From Domibacillus epiphyticus (GTDB lineage Bacteria > Bacillota > Bacilli > Bacillales > Domibacillaceae): a stretch of DNA of 52,705 nt. The position numbers were made by a program, and so were the translations under genes. The notes beneath the pieces are model-generated. The model was not told where the DNA came from. It was given only the letters and a program-made list of their open reading frames with translations, and did not search any database. Below are positions 33,873 through 42,339 of the stretch, piece after piece. The stretch is taken from NCBI RefSeq assembly GCF_001975785.1, contig NZ_MSFI01000032.1:1-52705 (forward strand), given 5' to 3'. Every line of letters starts with the position of its first letter. Within the stretch, counting starts at the first letter, position 1.

Positions 33873-34145
33873 TTACATTACCTTTTTCCTCTCATTAGTA
33901 TGAGCGAAATGAAGAAAATCGGAAATGTTATAAACGAGACGGGAATGTTTTAACGGTCGCTGCGACCTTCTAAATGGCTCTTCTCCTTTTGATACAAAAA
34001 CACCTAAACTAGCTTTTGGCAACTGTTTTCGGATGTATCGATAAGCGCTTTTTCCATCTTGGTCTGAGGATAATTCGAGAACAATGGATGTTTGTCCGGG
34101 TTTCATTCCTGCTTTGACTGCTGAAATAATAAAAACCTGCTCCAT
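33873..34145 (-). CDS. Unrecognised 90-residue protein
   Basis: Minus-strand frame with AAGGAGTGG before ATG 34145 and a terminator 40 bases after the stop. N-terminal half MEQVFIISAVKAGMKPGQTS...LELSSDQDGKSAYRYIRKQL looks like a small alpha/beta fold; the C-terminal half is basic (EEPFRRSQRPLKHSR). No signal peptide, no membrane helix, no cysteine. Not recognised. It stands alone before a long AT-rich gap, which may mean an acquired gene or simply one with its own control. Confidence 0.6.
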   Translation of the reverse strand: MEQVFIISAVKAGMKPGQTSIVLELSSDQDGKSAYRYIRKQLPKASLGVFVSKGEEPFRRSQRPLKHSRLVYNISDFLHFAHTNERKKVM

Positions 34146-34616
34146 TATCCACCACTCCTTCTTTCTTATTGGCCATCTCTTATAATTTATACCACGATGA
34201 TTATGGAATTATTCATTAAATAGGAATCTTTTCATTTGATGCCTAAATTCATTTGATCTATTGAACAAAAAAGGAAGTTCGAATTAGAAGTTCCAAAAAC
34301 TTAGTATCTGTAAAGCGGTCCATTCAAGCTATTTTACAAATTGTTTTTAATGAATCTGAATATTTATAACTGGTAAACAGGAATTTAAATATATTTATAA
34401 GCCTAAACATCTTTTATCATATTAAAATCAAAGTAAAAACTAGTATAATAATCCACTTTATAATATTAAAGAGTTGACTGAATCATTTTAATTTGTAGAA
34501 AACTCACCAAATATCAACTAATTTGTGACAGTTAATAACATATGTTTTAAATTTGAGGATAATATGCTAATATATGCTAGAATGTAATAGTTAATTTAAC
34601 AAGTGGAGGAAAAAGA
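34146..34616. other. 471-base AT-rich gap
   Basis: No coding frame with a ribosome site was found on either strand. The DNA is clearly more AT-rich than its surroundings. A possible promoter for the downstream amidase is TTGACT (34474-34479), 16 bp, TAGAAA; another is TTGAGG/TAGAAT nearer the gene with a 19-bp spacer. No stem-loop with a T run was seen. Confidence 0.5.
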
Positions 34617-36038
34617 GTGAAAAAAAGTTCGATTATTGTCGTTCTAGCGGTTTTTGTGATTGTTTCTCTTTTTGGAGTGAATAGATCCGTTCATGCGGAA
34701 TTTATAGATGTCCCTTCGCGGGCATCGAAAGAAGTACAGTATTTATCGACCGGAGGAATTGCCCACGGATCTTCGGCGACGACGTTCGGTGCAGAGAAAA
34801 AAGTGACACGGATGGAAGCGGCCGCTTTCATTGGACGGGCGCTTCAGCTAAACGGAAAGAAACGTAATACAAACTTCAAGGATGTTGGTTCGGGTATTTT
34901 TGCTTCAGGGTATATACAATCTGCTGTTGAAACAGGAATTCTGTCAGGCTATGACGGAGGACGTTTTTTACCTTACAAGGAAGTAACGCGCGGTGAAATG
35001 GCGGTTATGCTCTCAAAAGCATTTGGCTATCAATTTGGCGGGAAACTCTCTGGTGCGGCGAACGCTTTAACAACAAGAGGTATAGCGAAAGGATTGTCAG
35101 ACGGTACTTTTGGCGCGGATCAGTACATTAAACGTTCTGATTTTGCTGTTTTCCTTGCAAGGGCGATTAATCCAGAATTACGAACAAAAGCTTTTTCAAG
35201 TTATAAGAAAACATTATGGACCAATACCGGTGACTTAAACGTCCGTACGGGTCCATCTGTTTCTTATGCTTCGGTAGGAAAACTGGCAAAAGATGTGAAA
35301 GTGATCGGCGCGCATAGCATTGCAGGATGGACGTATATAAAATCCGGCCGACTAACCGGTTTTGTGAGCACTGCCTATTTACGCGACACCGAAATCTTGA
35401 AGGCTGAACGCCCCCCCGCTGAAGTGGATAAACGAATTGCCGGACAGACCATTATTTTGGACCCTGGACATGGCGGGAGCGATCCAGGAGCTGTCGGATT
35501 TGGGGTAAGGGAAAAAGATGTGGTGCTCTCGACTGGTTTGAAAGTGAACAACTTGTTGAAACAAACTCCATTTAAAGTAAAAATGACACGTTCGGATGAC
35601 CGTTTTATCACAATCAATCAGCGTTCATCTTTTGCTAGAAAAAATGGCGGCAGCGTATTTGTCAGCATACATGCTAATGCGTCATCGTCACCTGGCGCAA
35701 AAGGAACGGAGACCATATATTATTCAGCTGCTAATCCGCACGGAGCAGATAGCAAACTGCTTGCCGCCAAAATTCAAGATCGTATGGTGAAAGCATGGAG
35801 ACTGAGCAACCGGGGGATTAAAAGTACGAGACAACTGGGCAGAAGCCTCGGGGTTCTAAATAATAATAGCGTGCCGGCTGCCCTTGCGGAACTTGGTTTT
35901 ATCACCAATAAAAGCGAAAATCAAAAGCTGAAATCAGACTACTGGCAGACCGTGATGGCAAAAGCGATATACGATGGCATCTTAGATTACTATAAGGCAA
36001 AAGGCTACAAGGTTGATTCGTTTTACTCGATAAAGTAA
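34617..36038 (+). CDS. SLH-SH3-amidase_3 cell wall hydrolase
   Basis: 473 residues from GTG behind GTGGAGGA. Signal peptide to about residue 28 (VHA/EF). Three SLH-like repeats (~29-190), e.g. FIDVPSRASKEVQYLS and FKDVGSGIFASGYIQ. An SH3b domain follows (~200-255, GDLNVRTGPSVSYASVGKL), then N-acetylmuramoyl-L-alanine amidase type 3 (~275-470): zinc His285 in DPGHGG, Glu in VREKDV, His in SIHANA, and catalytic Glu in LAELGFITN. Cuts the bond between MurNAc and L-Ala; SLH repeats tether it to wall polymer. Resembles LytC/CwlB-type autolysins. Confidence 0.92.
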   Translation: MKKSSIIVVLAVFVIVSLFGVNRSVHAEFIDVPSRASKEVQYLSTGGIAHGSSATTFGAEKKVTRMEAAAFIGRALQLNGKKRNTNFKDVGSGIFASGYIQSAVETGILSGYDGGRFLPYKEVTRGEMAVMLSKAFGYQFGGKLSGAANALTTRGIAKGLSDGTFGADQYIKRSDFAVFLARAINPELRTKAFSSYKKTLWTNTGDLNVRTGPSVSYASVGKLAKDVKVIGAHSIAGWTYIKSGRLTGFVSTAYLRDTEILKAERPPAEVDKRIAGQTIILDPGHGGSDPGAVGFGVREKDVVLSTGLKVNNLLKQTPFKVKMTRSDDRFITINQRSSFARKNGGSVFVSIHANASSSPGAKGTETIYYSAANPHGADSKLLAAKIQDRMVKAWRLSNRGIKSTRQLGRSLGVLNNNSVPAALAELGFITNKSENQKLKSDYWQTVMAKAIYDGILDYYKAKGYKVDSFYSIK

Positions 36039-36071
36039 GGATCGAATCTATCAAATATGTAAGGATAATCA

Positions 36072-36100
36072 AGAGAGACCTCGGTCTCTCTTTCTTTTTT
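36072..36100 (+). terminator. Terminator after the amidase
   Basis: 8-bp AGAGAGAC / GTCTCTCT stem, CTCG tetraloop, TTCTTTTTT. Confidence 0.88.
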
Positions 36101-36147
36101 GAAACGCATTTTTAAAGACCATTCCAGGCTGTTTATGTTCAAAATTT

Positions 36148-36672
36148 TTATGAATTTGGAGTCGTGAACACATTTTGAACCATTTTATTAAATTCATCAA
36201 CCAATCCAGTTACGGGCTGGCCTTCAGTGATTTTTTCTCCATAATCATTCATTTGTTTTACAAAAACAGGATCGGAGGAAACAAATACCTGCTTAATATC
36301 TTTGTCAGCAGCTTTAACTTCGTCAGTAATTCTTTTCTTTAGGCCATTAGAGACCTCTCCATTCTGTTCATCTTCTAGGACAACTGCAACATACGCATTT
36401 CCGTTTGTGACAAGAACATTTGCACGTTCCACTTCTTTTAATGCAGCAAGCTGTTCTGCCGCATCATTTACTGCGTCTAATTGAGTATGATCACCTGTTC
36501 TTGTCGTATATTCATCCGTTACGCGATTTTCTTGATTATTTTCTTGATACGCCATATTTCTAGCTCTCTCATTATTTTCATTGTTTGAGGCTCCTTCCCA
36601 ACGATCTAAATTACATCCTGCAAGTGAAATAAGGAGCAAAAAAAATAAAGACAGGACGGAAAAATTTTTCAA
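36148..36672 (-). CDS. YhcN/YlaJ-family sporulation lipoprotein
   Basis: 174 residues from TTG 36672, nine bases after AAAGGAGG; the ATG at 36696 is before that site. Type II signal peptide with lipobox LAGC, then an Asn/Glu/Arg-rich linker and a YhcN/YlaJ domain (AEQLAALKEVERANVLVTNGNAYVAVVL...). In B. subtilis these proteins are on the inner forespore membrane and influence germination. The exact paralogue (YhcN, YlaJ or CoxA) is not resolved. Single gene. Confidence 0.85.
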   Translation of the reverse strand: MKNFSVLSLFFLLLISLAGCNLDRWEGASNNENNERARNMAYQENNQENRVTDEYTTRTGDHTQLDAVNDAAEQLAALKEVERANVLVTNGNAYVAVVLEDEQNGEVSNGLKKRITDEVKAADKDIKQVFVSSDPVFVKQMNDYGEKITEGQPVTGLVDEFNKMVQNVFTTPNS

Positions 36673-36848
36673 AAAAACGCGCCTCCTTTCAGTCATTTTT
36701 TAAAATAACCAATTAAAATTCATTTTATACCGGCTTTTCGTGGTTGGTTTCATGCAAAAAAATATCAATAAAAACATTGTGCAAAATTCAAAAAAACTTT
36801 AATTTTATTTGGTAAATAATTCTTCTTTTGTTACAAAGATGACGTAAT

Positions 36849-36876
36849 TTGTAATTACAACGTAAAACTATGTAAT
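36849..36876 (+). promoter_or_regulatory. Palindrome and possible promoter ahead of the NlpC gene
   Basis: TTGTAATTACAA (36849-36860) is a perfect 12-base palindrome. Its TTGTAA half plus TGTAAT 16 bp later could be a promoter, in which case the palindrome would be an operator. GTAAT recurs three times here. The region to the left (36697-36848) is AT-rich with nothing else recognised. Confidence 0.35.
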
Positions 36877-36947
36877 GTTTTATTTTGGTAAAATCGGATT
36901 TATAGAAAAAATATAAAAAAATAGAAAAAAAATCCGGGAGGGTTATG

Positions 36948-37961
36948 GTGAATAGTTATAAAAAAGTCGTTATTACGTTTATCGCCGCAATTCTTTTGTT
37001 AACATTCGCTCCTTTGGCATCGTTTAAAACGGAGGCATCTTCAATTGGTCAATCAGTCGTAACATATGGGGAAAAGTTTTTAGGAGTTGAATACGTGTTT
37101 GGAGGAACGACACCAAATGGCTTTGATTGTTCCGGATTCGTACAGTATATATACAAACAGGCGGCCGGTATTTCTCTGCCGCGTACAAGTGTTGAGCAGT
37201 ATAAAGTAGGCACAGCTGTAGCGAAGAGCGATTTGCAGCTTGGAGATCTTGTATTCTACGCTAACACATATAAACCAGGCATTTCACACGTTGGTGTGTA
37301 TGCCGGCGAGAATATGGTGTTAAACGCAACATCAAGCAATGGAATCGCACTTGTCTCTATGAATGATTCATATTGGGGACCGAGATATGCAGGTGCGAAA
37401 CGTGTGATTCAAGAGGCAAAGACACCGGATTGGTTTACAGATGTAGACAACTCAGCGAATACATACACGGCCATTAAAACAATGTCAGATCAAAAAATCA
37501 TTACAGGGTTTGAAGATTACACGTTCCGTCCCAATGAAAAAGTAACACGTGGACAGGCGGCTGCCATTATTAATCGAGTACTGAATATCAAACCGGAAGT
37601 GATGAGCCACTTTACTGATGTTCCAAAAACAAAACGGTTTGCTTATGATATTGCAGCCATACGTGAAGCGGGTATTATGAATGGATTTGATGATAAAACA
37701 TTCCGTCCCGATGAAGAAATGACCCGTAATGAAATGGCTTCCATTATCCAGCGTGCATTTCATTTAACGATGTCACAAACCGCTGCGGCGAGCGTCAATT
37801 ACAAAGACATCAGTACAAGCCACTGGGCGTATGAAGGAATCGTGACAATGGCGTCCATTGATAAAACAGGGTTTTTTACTGGGGAAAAGTTTTATGGGAC
37901 ACATAAAGCGACACGTGAAGCGTTCACTGTCGGCATTTACAACGCTTTGAACGCCAAATAA
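36948..37961 (+). CDS. NlpC/P60-SLH D,L-endopeptidase
   Basis: 337 residues; GTG 36948 sits six bases after GGAGG, whereas ATG 36945 is only three away. Signal peptide to about residue 29. NlpC/P60 domain at 33-150: catalytic Cys61 in GFDCSGF and His in GISHVGVY. Three SLH domains follow (~155-330): DWFTDVDNSANTYTAI, SHFTDVPKTKRFAYDIAAI and NYKDISTSHWAYEGI. Predicted to cut the D-Glu/mDAP bond while held on wall polymer. With the amidase upstream it makes a second SLH-tethered hydrolase. Confidence 0.92.
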   Translation: MNSYKKVVITFIAAILLLTFAPLASFKTEASSIGQSVVTYGEKFLGVEYVFGGTTPNGFDCSGFVQYIYKQAAGISLPRTSVEQYKVGTAVAKSDLQLGDLVFYANTYKPGISHVGVYAGENMVLNATSSNGIALVSMNDSYWGPRYAGAKRVIQEAKTPDWFTDVDNSANTYTAIKTMSDQKIITGFEDYTFRPNEKVTRGQAAAIINRVLNIKPEVMSHFTDVPKTKRFAYDIAAIREAGIMNGFDDKTFRPDEEMTRNEMASIIQRAFHLTMSQTAAASVNYKDISTSHWAYEGIVTMASIDKTGFFTGEKFYGTHKATREAFTVGIYNALNAK

Positions 37962-37977
37962 GACGAAAGCGAACTTT

Positions 37978-38037
37978 AGGAAGCAAGAGACCAAAATTCT
38001 ACTGGTCTCTTGCTTCCTATTTTTATAAATTTTTTTA
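37978..38037 (+). terminator. Strong terminator after the NlpC gene
   Basis: Perfect 16-bp stem (37978-37993 with 38003-38018), 9-base loop, then ATTTTTATAAATTTTTTTAT. Confidence 0.92.
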
Positions 38038-38135
38038 TAATCCTTCTCATTAATTAAAAAAAGGGTTTTGGTGTTTTAATTACTATGTAACGTTAAGGAA
38101 ACTCGGGGAAAAGATTTCTAGGGTGTGAATTGAAA

Positions 38136-38228
38136 ATGAATAGACAAAAACTGTTATGTTCAGTCTGCTATTCAAACGACAATGGACGAACTATGGACGT
38201 ATACACAAAATGTGGTTGCTTGTCCTAA
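38136..38228 (+). CDS. Doubtful 30-residue Cys-rich frame
   Basis: Reads MNRQKLLCSVCYSNDN... with CSVC and KCGC, a zinc-finger-like spacing, but there is only a weak AGGGTG upstream and no other support. It may be chance. Otherwise the 460-base gap 38019-38478 contains only an inverted-repeat pair (38326-38454). Confidence 0.15.
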   Translation: MNRQKLLCSVCYSNDNGRTMDVYTKCGCLS

Positions 38229-38325
38229 AATTCTTGAATTTGAGTACAAAATTAAAAATTGTGATCTTTTTTAAAACTTTTGATCTCGATACTGTTTCAG
38301 CATAGAGGAAAGTAATTGGATCATA

Positions 38326-38454
38326 TTGAGTATAAGTTAACCATGACCATGGCGATAATGGTTGACTGATTTATGTAATTGAAGAAGTAATGAAAAAGGA
38401 AGCGGAAAAAACCAGGATGTAAATGTCTTCTAATTTGCGAGTACTTATACTCAA
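38326..38454. repeat. 129-base segment bounded by 12-bp inverted repeats
   Basis: TTGAGTATAAGT (38326-38337) is exactly complementary to ACTTATACTCAA (38443-38454). The match extends a few bases outwards with one gap (CAT). No transposase frame lies between, and no clear target duplication was seen. Could be a small non-autonomous element or a paired operator before the lipoprotein gene. Confidence 0.35.
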
Positions 38455-38478
38455 ATGAAAAATCATTGGAGGTTACAC

Positions 38479-39075
38479 ATGAAAAGACCTTTTATATTAC
38501 TATTTCTCTTTGTTCTTCTTTTGAGTGCTTGTGCTGATGAATCAGATAAGAGTGATCAGTTTGTGACGGTTGAGCCATCGAAGTTGTTTCAGGGGGATGC
38601 AAAGAGATTAGAGCCGCATCTAGAAATCATGGGCGGAGCGGTAAAAGTCTCGTATTCGGGTTCTCATCATGCGATGAATACAAAATATGAAATCTGGGAA
38701 GATGGGAAATTGGTGAATTCAGGACGGGCGCTTGGCATGGAAATTACTGAAGATGCACTGGAAGAAGTGACGGTTTCTTTAAAAAATGATCCGGATAAAG
38801 AAAGTGACTTCTTGGTGACAGTCGTATTTGCTTCAGAAGAAAATGGCTATAATTCGGCGGCTTTTTCAATTCCGAAATTCGATCCATCACGAGCAAATGG
38901 TCATTTGGAGCTGGATGAACCCATTCAGTTTAAAGAAGGAGCTGAAGAAGCCATCTGGGGATATACTGCCAATGAAGACGGCCATATATCGTCCGGAGAC
39001 GATCTTGAGAAAATAGCAAAAGAAGCGGATTGGGCATTTCTTTTGAAATTAACAACCGATAAAAGCCTGGACTAA
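38479..39075 (+). CDS. Unrecognised lipoprotein
   Basis: 198 residues from ATG 38479, seven bases after TTGGAGG; an in-frame ATG at 38455 precedes the site. Clear type II signal (FLFVLLLSAC) with an Asp/Ser/Lys linker. The mature part is acidic with beta-rich segments (GGAVKVSYSGSHHAM, YEIWEDGKLVNSGRAL, DFLVTVVFASEENGY) and ends in an acidic helical stretch. No catalytic motif is seen and no family recognised. Outside the membrane. Confidence 0.75.
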   Translation: MKRPFILLFLFVLLLSACADESDKSDQFVTVEPSKLFQGDAKRLEPHLEIMGGAVKVSYSGSHHAMNTKYEIWEDGKLVNSGRALGMEITEDALEEVTVSLKNDPDKESDFLVTVVFASEENGYNSAAFSIPKFDPSRANGHLELDEPIQFKEGAEEAIWGYTANEDGHISSGDDLEKIAKEADWAFLLKLTTDKSLD

Positions 39076-39188
39076 AAGCTGAAAAGGGATTATCCCAGGT
39101 GATATAGTGAAGTGAGACAAGGAAAAAACACCCCCCTGAATCGTTTGAGGCATTACATGTGGTAAAAACGAATACAGGCGAAACTAAA

Positions 39189-39223
39189 CTGCCTGGCGCC
39201 ATTAGTCGTTGGCAGCCAGGCAG
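39189..39223 (-). terminator. GC-rich hairpin after the 39.3-kb small gene
   Basis: CTGCCTGGC / GCCAGGCAG 9-bp stem extended by GCCA/TGGC. On the minus strand TTTAGTTTCG follows, a moderate tail. The rest of the gap 39076-39261 shows nothing else. Confidence 0.6.
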
Positions 39224-39261
39224 CATAATGTAATGTTGCTTTTGATCATATTTCCCCTGAA

Positions 39262-39438
39262 TTACGAACTCTTGCTTTGTTCTACTGCAGTTTCCCAACT
39301 AGGGAAATAAAACAATGCGTTTTTCATCAGTTCCGGATTCGATTTCTTTATTTGTTTCTTACGAGGCAGCCCATCTTGTTGTTGAATCAACTTAGAGATT
39401 TGATTTACCACTTCTTCAACACTCATACTAGTCTCCAT
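39262..39438 (-). CDS. Unrecognised 58-residue protein
   Basis: Short minus-strand gene below common length cut-offs. GAGGAGGAG is five bases before ATG 39438 and a hairpin follows the stop. Sequence METSMSVEEVVNQISKL..., helical N-terminus, basic middle (LPRKKQIKKSN), and ELMKNALFYFPSWETAV near the end; no membrane helix or Cys. Codon composition looks coding. Family not recognised. It accounts for the middle of the 517-base gap 39076-39592. Confidence 0.65.
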   Translation of the reverse strand: METSMSVEEVVNQISKLIQQQDGLPRKKQIKKSNPELMKNALFYFPSWETAVEQSKSS

Positions 39439-39592
39439 CTAACTCCTCCTCTAGTCATATTTCATGATTATATTATTTCCAGGATAAGAAAAATAATACT
39501 GTCAAAAGGAGATTTGAAATTTTCATTCTAGACTTACACGCTTTAATAGGTATGAGTGTATTTTATTGAAAAATATAGTGGCGCCTCTATTT

Positions 39593-39976
39593 TTATGTCC
39601 GTTCGACATGCAGCTCAATTAAATTACCATCCGGATCCGCGCAAAAAATTTGGGCAAATCCGCTCGTGCTGTCAGGTTTTTCAAGGACGTCAATGTTATT
39701 TTTTTTCAGCCATTGAAGCGTTCCTTCGTAATCTTTCACGCGAAGGGCAAAATGACCTTCTCTACTGCTTAACCGTTTATCCCTGCGAATTGTTTGAGAT
39801 TCCGGAATGACTAGGAGGTGAATTTGCTGATTGCCGACAGCAAACCAGGCACCTTCAAAATCAAACGGCGGGCGCTCCAATTCTTCAAGACAGAGGATTT
39901 CACGATAAAATTGTTTTGCTTTTTCAAGGTTGGTTACGTTGATGCCAACATGATGCAGTTCTTCATATGTAATCAA
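39593..39976 (-). CDS. VOC/glyoxalase-family protein
   Basis: 127 residues from TTG 39976, six bases after AAGGAGG; the ATG at 39997 precedes that site. One glyoxalase/VOC domain: LHHVGINVTNLEKAKQFYRE (first His), HLLVIPE, GHFALRVKDYEGTL (second His), and FCADPDGNLIELHV (Glu). The His-His-Glu metal set is present. Substrate unknown; relatives include glyoxalases, thiol transferases (FosB) and dioxygenases. It lacks FosB-specific features I can point to. Confidence 0.85.
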   Translation of the reverse strand: MITYEELHHVGINVTNLEKAKQFYREILCLEELERPPFDFEGAWFAVGNQQIHLLVIPESQTIRRDKRLSSREGHFALRVKDYEGTLQWLKKNNIDVLEKPDSTSGFAQIFCADPDGNLIELHVERT

Positions 39977-40080
39977 AAAATCCCTCCTTATTAACATAGT
40001 AACATTTGATTAATAGAAAACATACATATCCAATTTTAAATGAACAATGAAACGCTCGAATCTTATGTGGGTTGAAGAAC

Positions 40081-40101
40081 AAATCGTAATAATACCGGTT
40101 T
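40081..40101 (+). promoter_or_regulatory. Putative Zur box
   Basis: Left arm AAATCGTAAT matches the Bacillus Zur consensus in all ten bases; right arm ATACCGGTTT matches 7 of 10 (consensus ATTACGATTT), with one spacer base. It is 57 bases before the ycgR start. Repression under ample zinc is inferred. Confidence 0.6.
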
Positions 40102-40157
40102 AAAAAACATACTGTAAGAAGGTATACCTTCAATGTATCGTCGAAATGGGGGCTGGT

Positions 40158-41162
40158 ATGAGTCGATCGTTCCGGACTTACTTACTGGATGTGGCGGTGT
40201 TTATGGCAATAGCAGTGGCAATGTACGTTTTTTTTACAAGTGAAGTGATGAAAGGGAACGGAATGACCATTCAAATCCCTCCTTCTTTTTTGCAGTTAAA
40301 CACGATTTTTTTAAGTATTTTTATTGAGGCTGTTCCGTTTGTTTTAATTGGGGTGTTGATGGCCGGGTTTATCCAAGTTTTTATCAGTGATGAGCAAATC
40401 CGAAGGTGGATACCGAAAAATCGATTGGCGGCGGTGACAATGAGCTGTATCGTGGGGTCCTGTTTTCCAGCATGCGAGTGCGGCATTGTTCCGATTGTCC
40501 GTCGGTTAGTTGCAAAAGGAGTGCCAATATATGCCGGTGTCGGTTTTTTGTTAACCGGTCCCCTTATTAATCCGATCGTTATCTTTTCCACATATATCGC
40601 ATTCGGGGATAATTGGAATATGGCTTTAATGCGGATGGGGGTAGGGTTTGCAGCCGCAATGATAATTGCACTAATTGTAAGTCTATTTTTTAAAAAGAGT
40701 CAGCTGAAAGGACAGGCAAATCAAGAATTAATCCAGGAGTCCCGCGGGAAATCCTTATTCTTTTTTCGAATTTGGGACATGCTTAAGCATTCGATTGATG
40801 AATTTTTTGATATGGGAAAATATTTAATTCTGGGTGCTTTTTTTGCGGCTTTTGTGCAAACGTACGTATCTGCCCAATCGCTTTTGCAGGTCGGAGAAGG
40901 ATGGGTTTCCTCTACACTTGTCATGATGGCGCTGGCCTTCATTTTATCCCTTTGCTCGGAAGCTGACGCATTCATCGGTGCTTCTTTTCGCAGCATGTTT
41001 CCATCGACGTCTATCCTTGCATTTTTAATTTACGGACCGATGATTGATTTGAAAAATACATTGATGCTCGCAAGTGTCTTTAAAAAGAGATTTGTCTTCA
41101 CGTTAATTATCCTTATCTCCGTCATCGTCTTTGGGTGCGTCAGCTTCGTTAACTGGCTTTAA
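40158..41162 (+). CDS. ycgR: YcgR-type permease (DUF318/COG0701)
   Basis: 334 residues from ATG 40158, after GGGGGCTGG; ATG 40146 lacks a site. About eight membrane spans in two halves. The DUF318 Cys motif is intact: SCFPACECGIVP (Cys102, Cys106, Cys108), and the second-half LCSEADAF. Family members include ArsP-like permeases; this type pairs with YcgQ. The Zur-like box upstream suggests a role in zinc or other transition-metal acquisition, which is inference. Followed 18 bases later by ycgQ. Confidence 0.87.
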   Translation: MSRSFRTYLLDVAVFMAIAVAMYVFFTSEVMKGNGMTIQIPPSFLQLNTIFLSIFIEAVPFVLIGVLMAGFIQVFISDEQIRRWIPKNRLAAVTMSCIVGSCFPACECGIVPIVRRLVAKGVPIYAGVGFLLTGPLINPIVIFSTYIAFGDNWNMALMRMGVGFAAAMIIALIVSLFFKKSQLKGQANQELIQESRGKSLFFFRIWDMLKHSIDEFFDMGKYLILGAFFAAFVQTYVSAQSLLQVGEGWVSSTLVMMALAFILSLCSEADAFIGASFRSMFPSTSILAFLIYGPMIDLKNTLMLASVFKKRFVFTLIILISVIVFGCVSFVNWL

Positions 41163-41180
41163 AGAAGGGAGAGGACGCTA

Positions 41181-42047
41181 ATGGTTTTTCATGCACAGCA
41201 AGCATTTCGGGCTGTTGTTTTAATCGCCTTTTCTTTATTTTTGGCCCATATTCATTTCAATGGGGATATCGCAAAATATATTAATCCAAAATATGGGATA
41301 TTGAGTCAATCGGCAGCTGTCTTGTTTTTTTGTTTATTTTTTATTCAGTTTTTCAGAATTTGGGGGAGGGAGCACAAGCATAATGAACATTTTCATCATG
41401 GATGTCAACATGAACGCCACGATTCCGCTCTAAAAAAGGTGGTTTCCTACTCTATTTTGCTTTTTCCGCTGATTACTGGTTTTGTCCTTCCGCCTAAAAC
41501 ATTAGATGCATCCATTGCGGCACAAAAAGGAACTGTTTTAACAGGGAATGCTGCAGCGTCTCAAGAGGTGATGATTGGTGCTTCACTTAGCGATCATGAA
41601 CAAGTCGCCGTCGATCGGAAAGAAATCGGGAAGGATGAATACGACAAAACGCTAAAAGACCTTAACAATGCGGAAATAATTTATTTAAAAGATGAAGTGT
41701 TTGAAACGTATTACAGTCAAATCAATGCAAATCCTGAAAAATATCGAGGCAGAACAGTGAAGATGACTGGTTTTGTGTATAAAGAAGATGGATTTCAATC
41801 GAATCAGCTTGCACTGACCCGATTTTTAGTTACGCATTGTATTGCTGATGCGAGCAGTATTGGGTTTTTAACGGAGTTGGATGGAGCGGCTAAATTGGAT
41901 CAGGACACATGGCTCGAAGTAGAAGGGAAATTAGAAGTGACAAATTACGAGGGATCGATTATGCCGCTGCTAAAAGTTACATCATGGAACACGATAACGG
42001 AACCAGAGGACCCTTACGTGTACCCGGTTTACATTAAAATCATGTAA
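41181..42047 (+). CDS. ycgQ: YcgQ-type membrane protein (TIGR03943) with His-rich segment
   Basis: 288 residues; GGGAGAGGA upstream. Two N-terminal membrane spans (residues ~10-25, 43-60), a cytoplasmic or external His-rich stretch at 65-80 (seven His and Cys75), a third span (~87-102), and a soluble TIGR03943 C-domain (RGRTVKMTGFVYKEDGF...). The partner of the preceding permease in many Firmicutes. The His/Cys cluster is what a metal-delivering subunit would have, supporting the link with the Zur box. Biochemistry unproven. Confidence 0.85.
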   Translation: MVFHAQQAFRAVVLIAFSLFLAHIHFNGDIAKYINPKYGILSQSAAVLFFCLFFIQFFRIWGREHKHNEHFHHGCQHERHDSALKKVVSYSILLFPLITGFVLPPKTLDASIAAQKGTVLTGNAAASQEVMIGASLSDHEQVAVDRKEIGKDEYDKTLKDLNNAEIIYLKDEVFETYYSQINANPEKYRGRTVKMTGFVYKEDGFQSNQLALTRFLVTHCIADASSIGFLTELDGAAKLDQDTWLEVEGKLEVTNYEGSIMPLLKVTSWNTITEPEDPYVYPVYIKIM

Positions 42048-42093
42048 ACGCAGCAGTATAATAGGATAGTAAAAAATTTATAAAAAGGAAAAT

Positions 42094-42132
42094 ACAGTCC
42101 TTCTTTTAAGTGGAGGGCTGTTTTCCTTTTAA
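42094..42132 (+). terminator. Terminator after ycgQ
   Basis: ACAGTCCT / AGGGCTGT stem (one G-U), then TTTTCCTTTTAA. Confidence 0.65.
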
Positions 42133-42339
42133 TTCAACAGTGACTGTTTCTGGTACCTTTACGTATTCAATGACGGAATCAACTTGTCACATTTAGATTT
42201 ATGTTATGAGGCTGTTTCTCGTCTTTAATTTCATGATTAATTTAGCAAGAAATCTTATGGTCAACGTATGAGTCATTTCCTTTCCGGGCATAACGAAAGT
42301 AAAGAAAAAACTTAAAGAGGAAAGGAAGGCTGAGGTAGA

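Noticed and set aside
33873-34616. Toxin-antitoxin or prophage remnant
   Set aside because: Only one small gene; no partner frame, integrase or att repeat seen.
39277-39531. 84-codon plus-strand frame
   Set aside because: No SD, and antisense to the better-supported 58-residue minus-strand gene.
39556-39810. 84-codon plus-strand frame
   Set aside because: Antisense to the VOC-family gene, which has recognisable metal residues.
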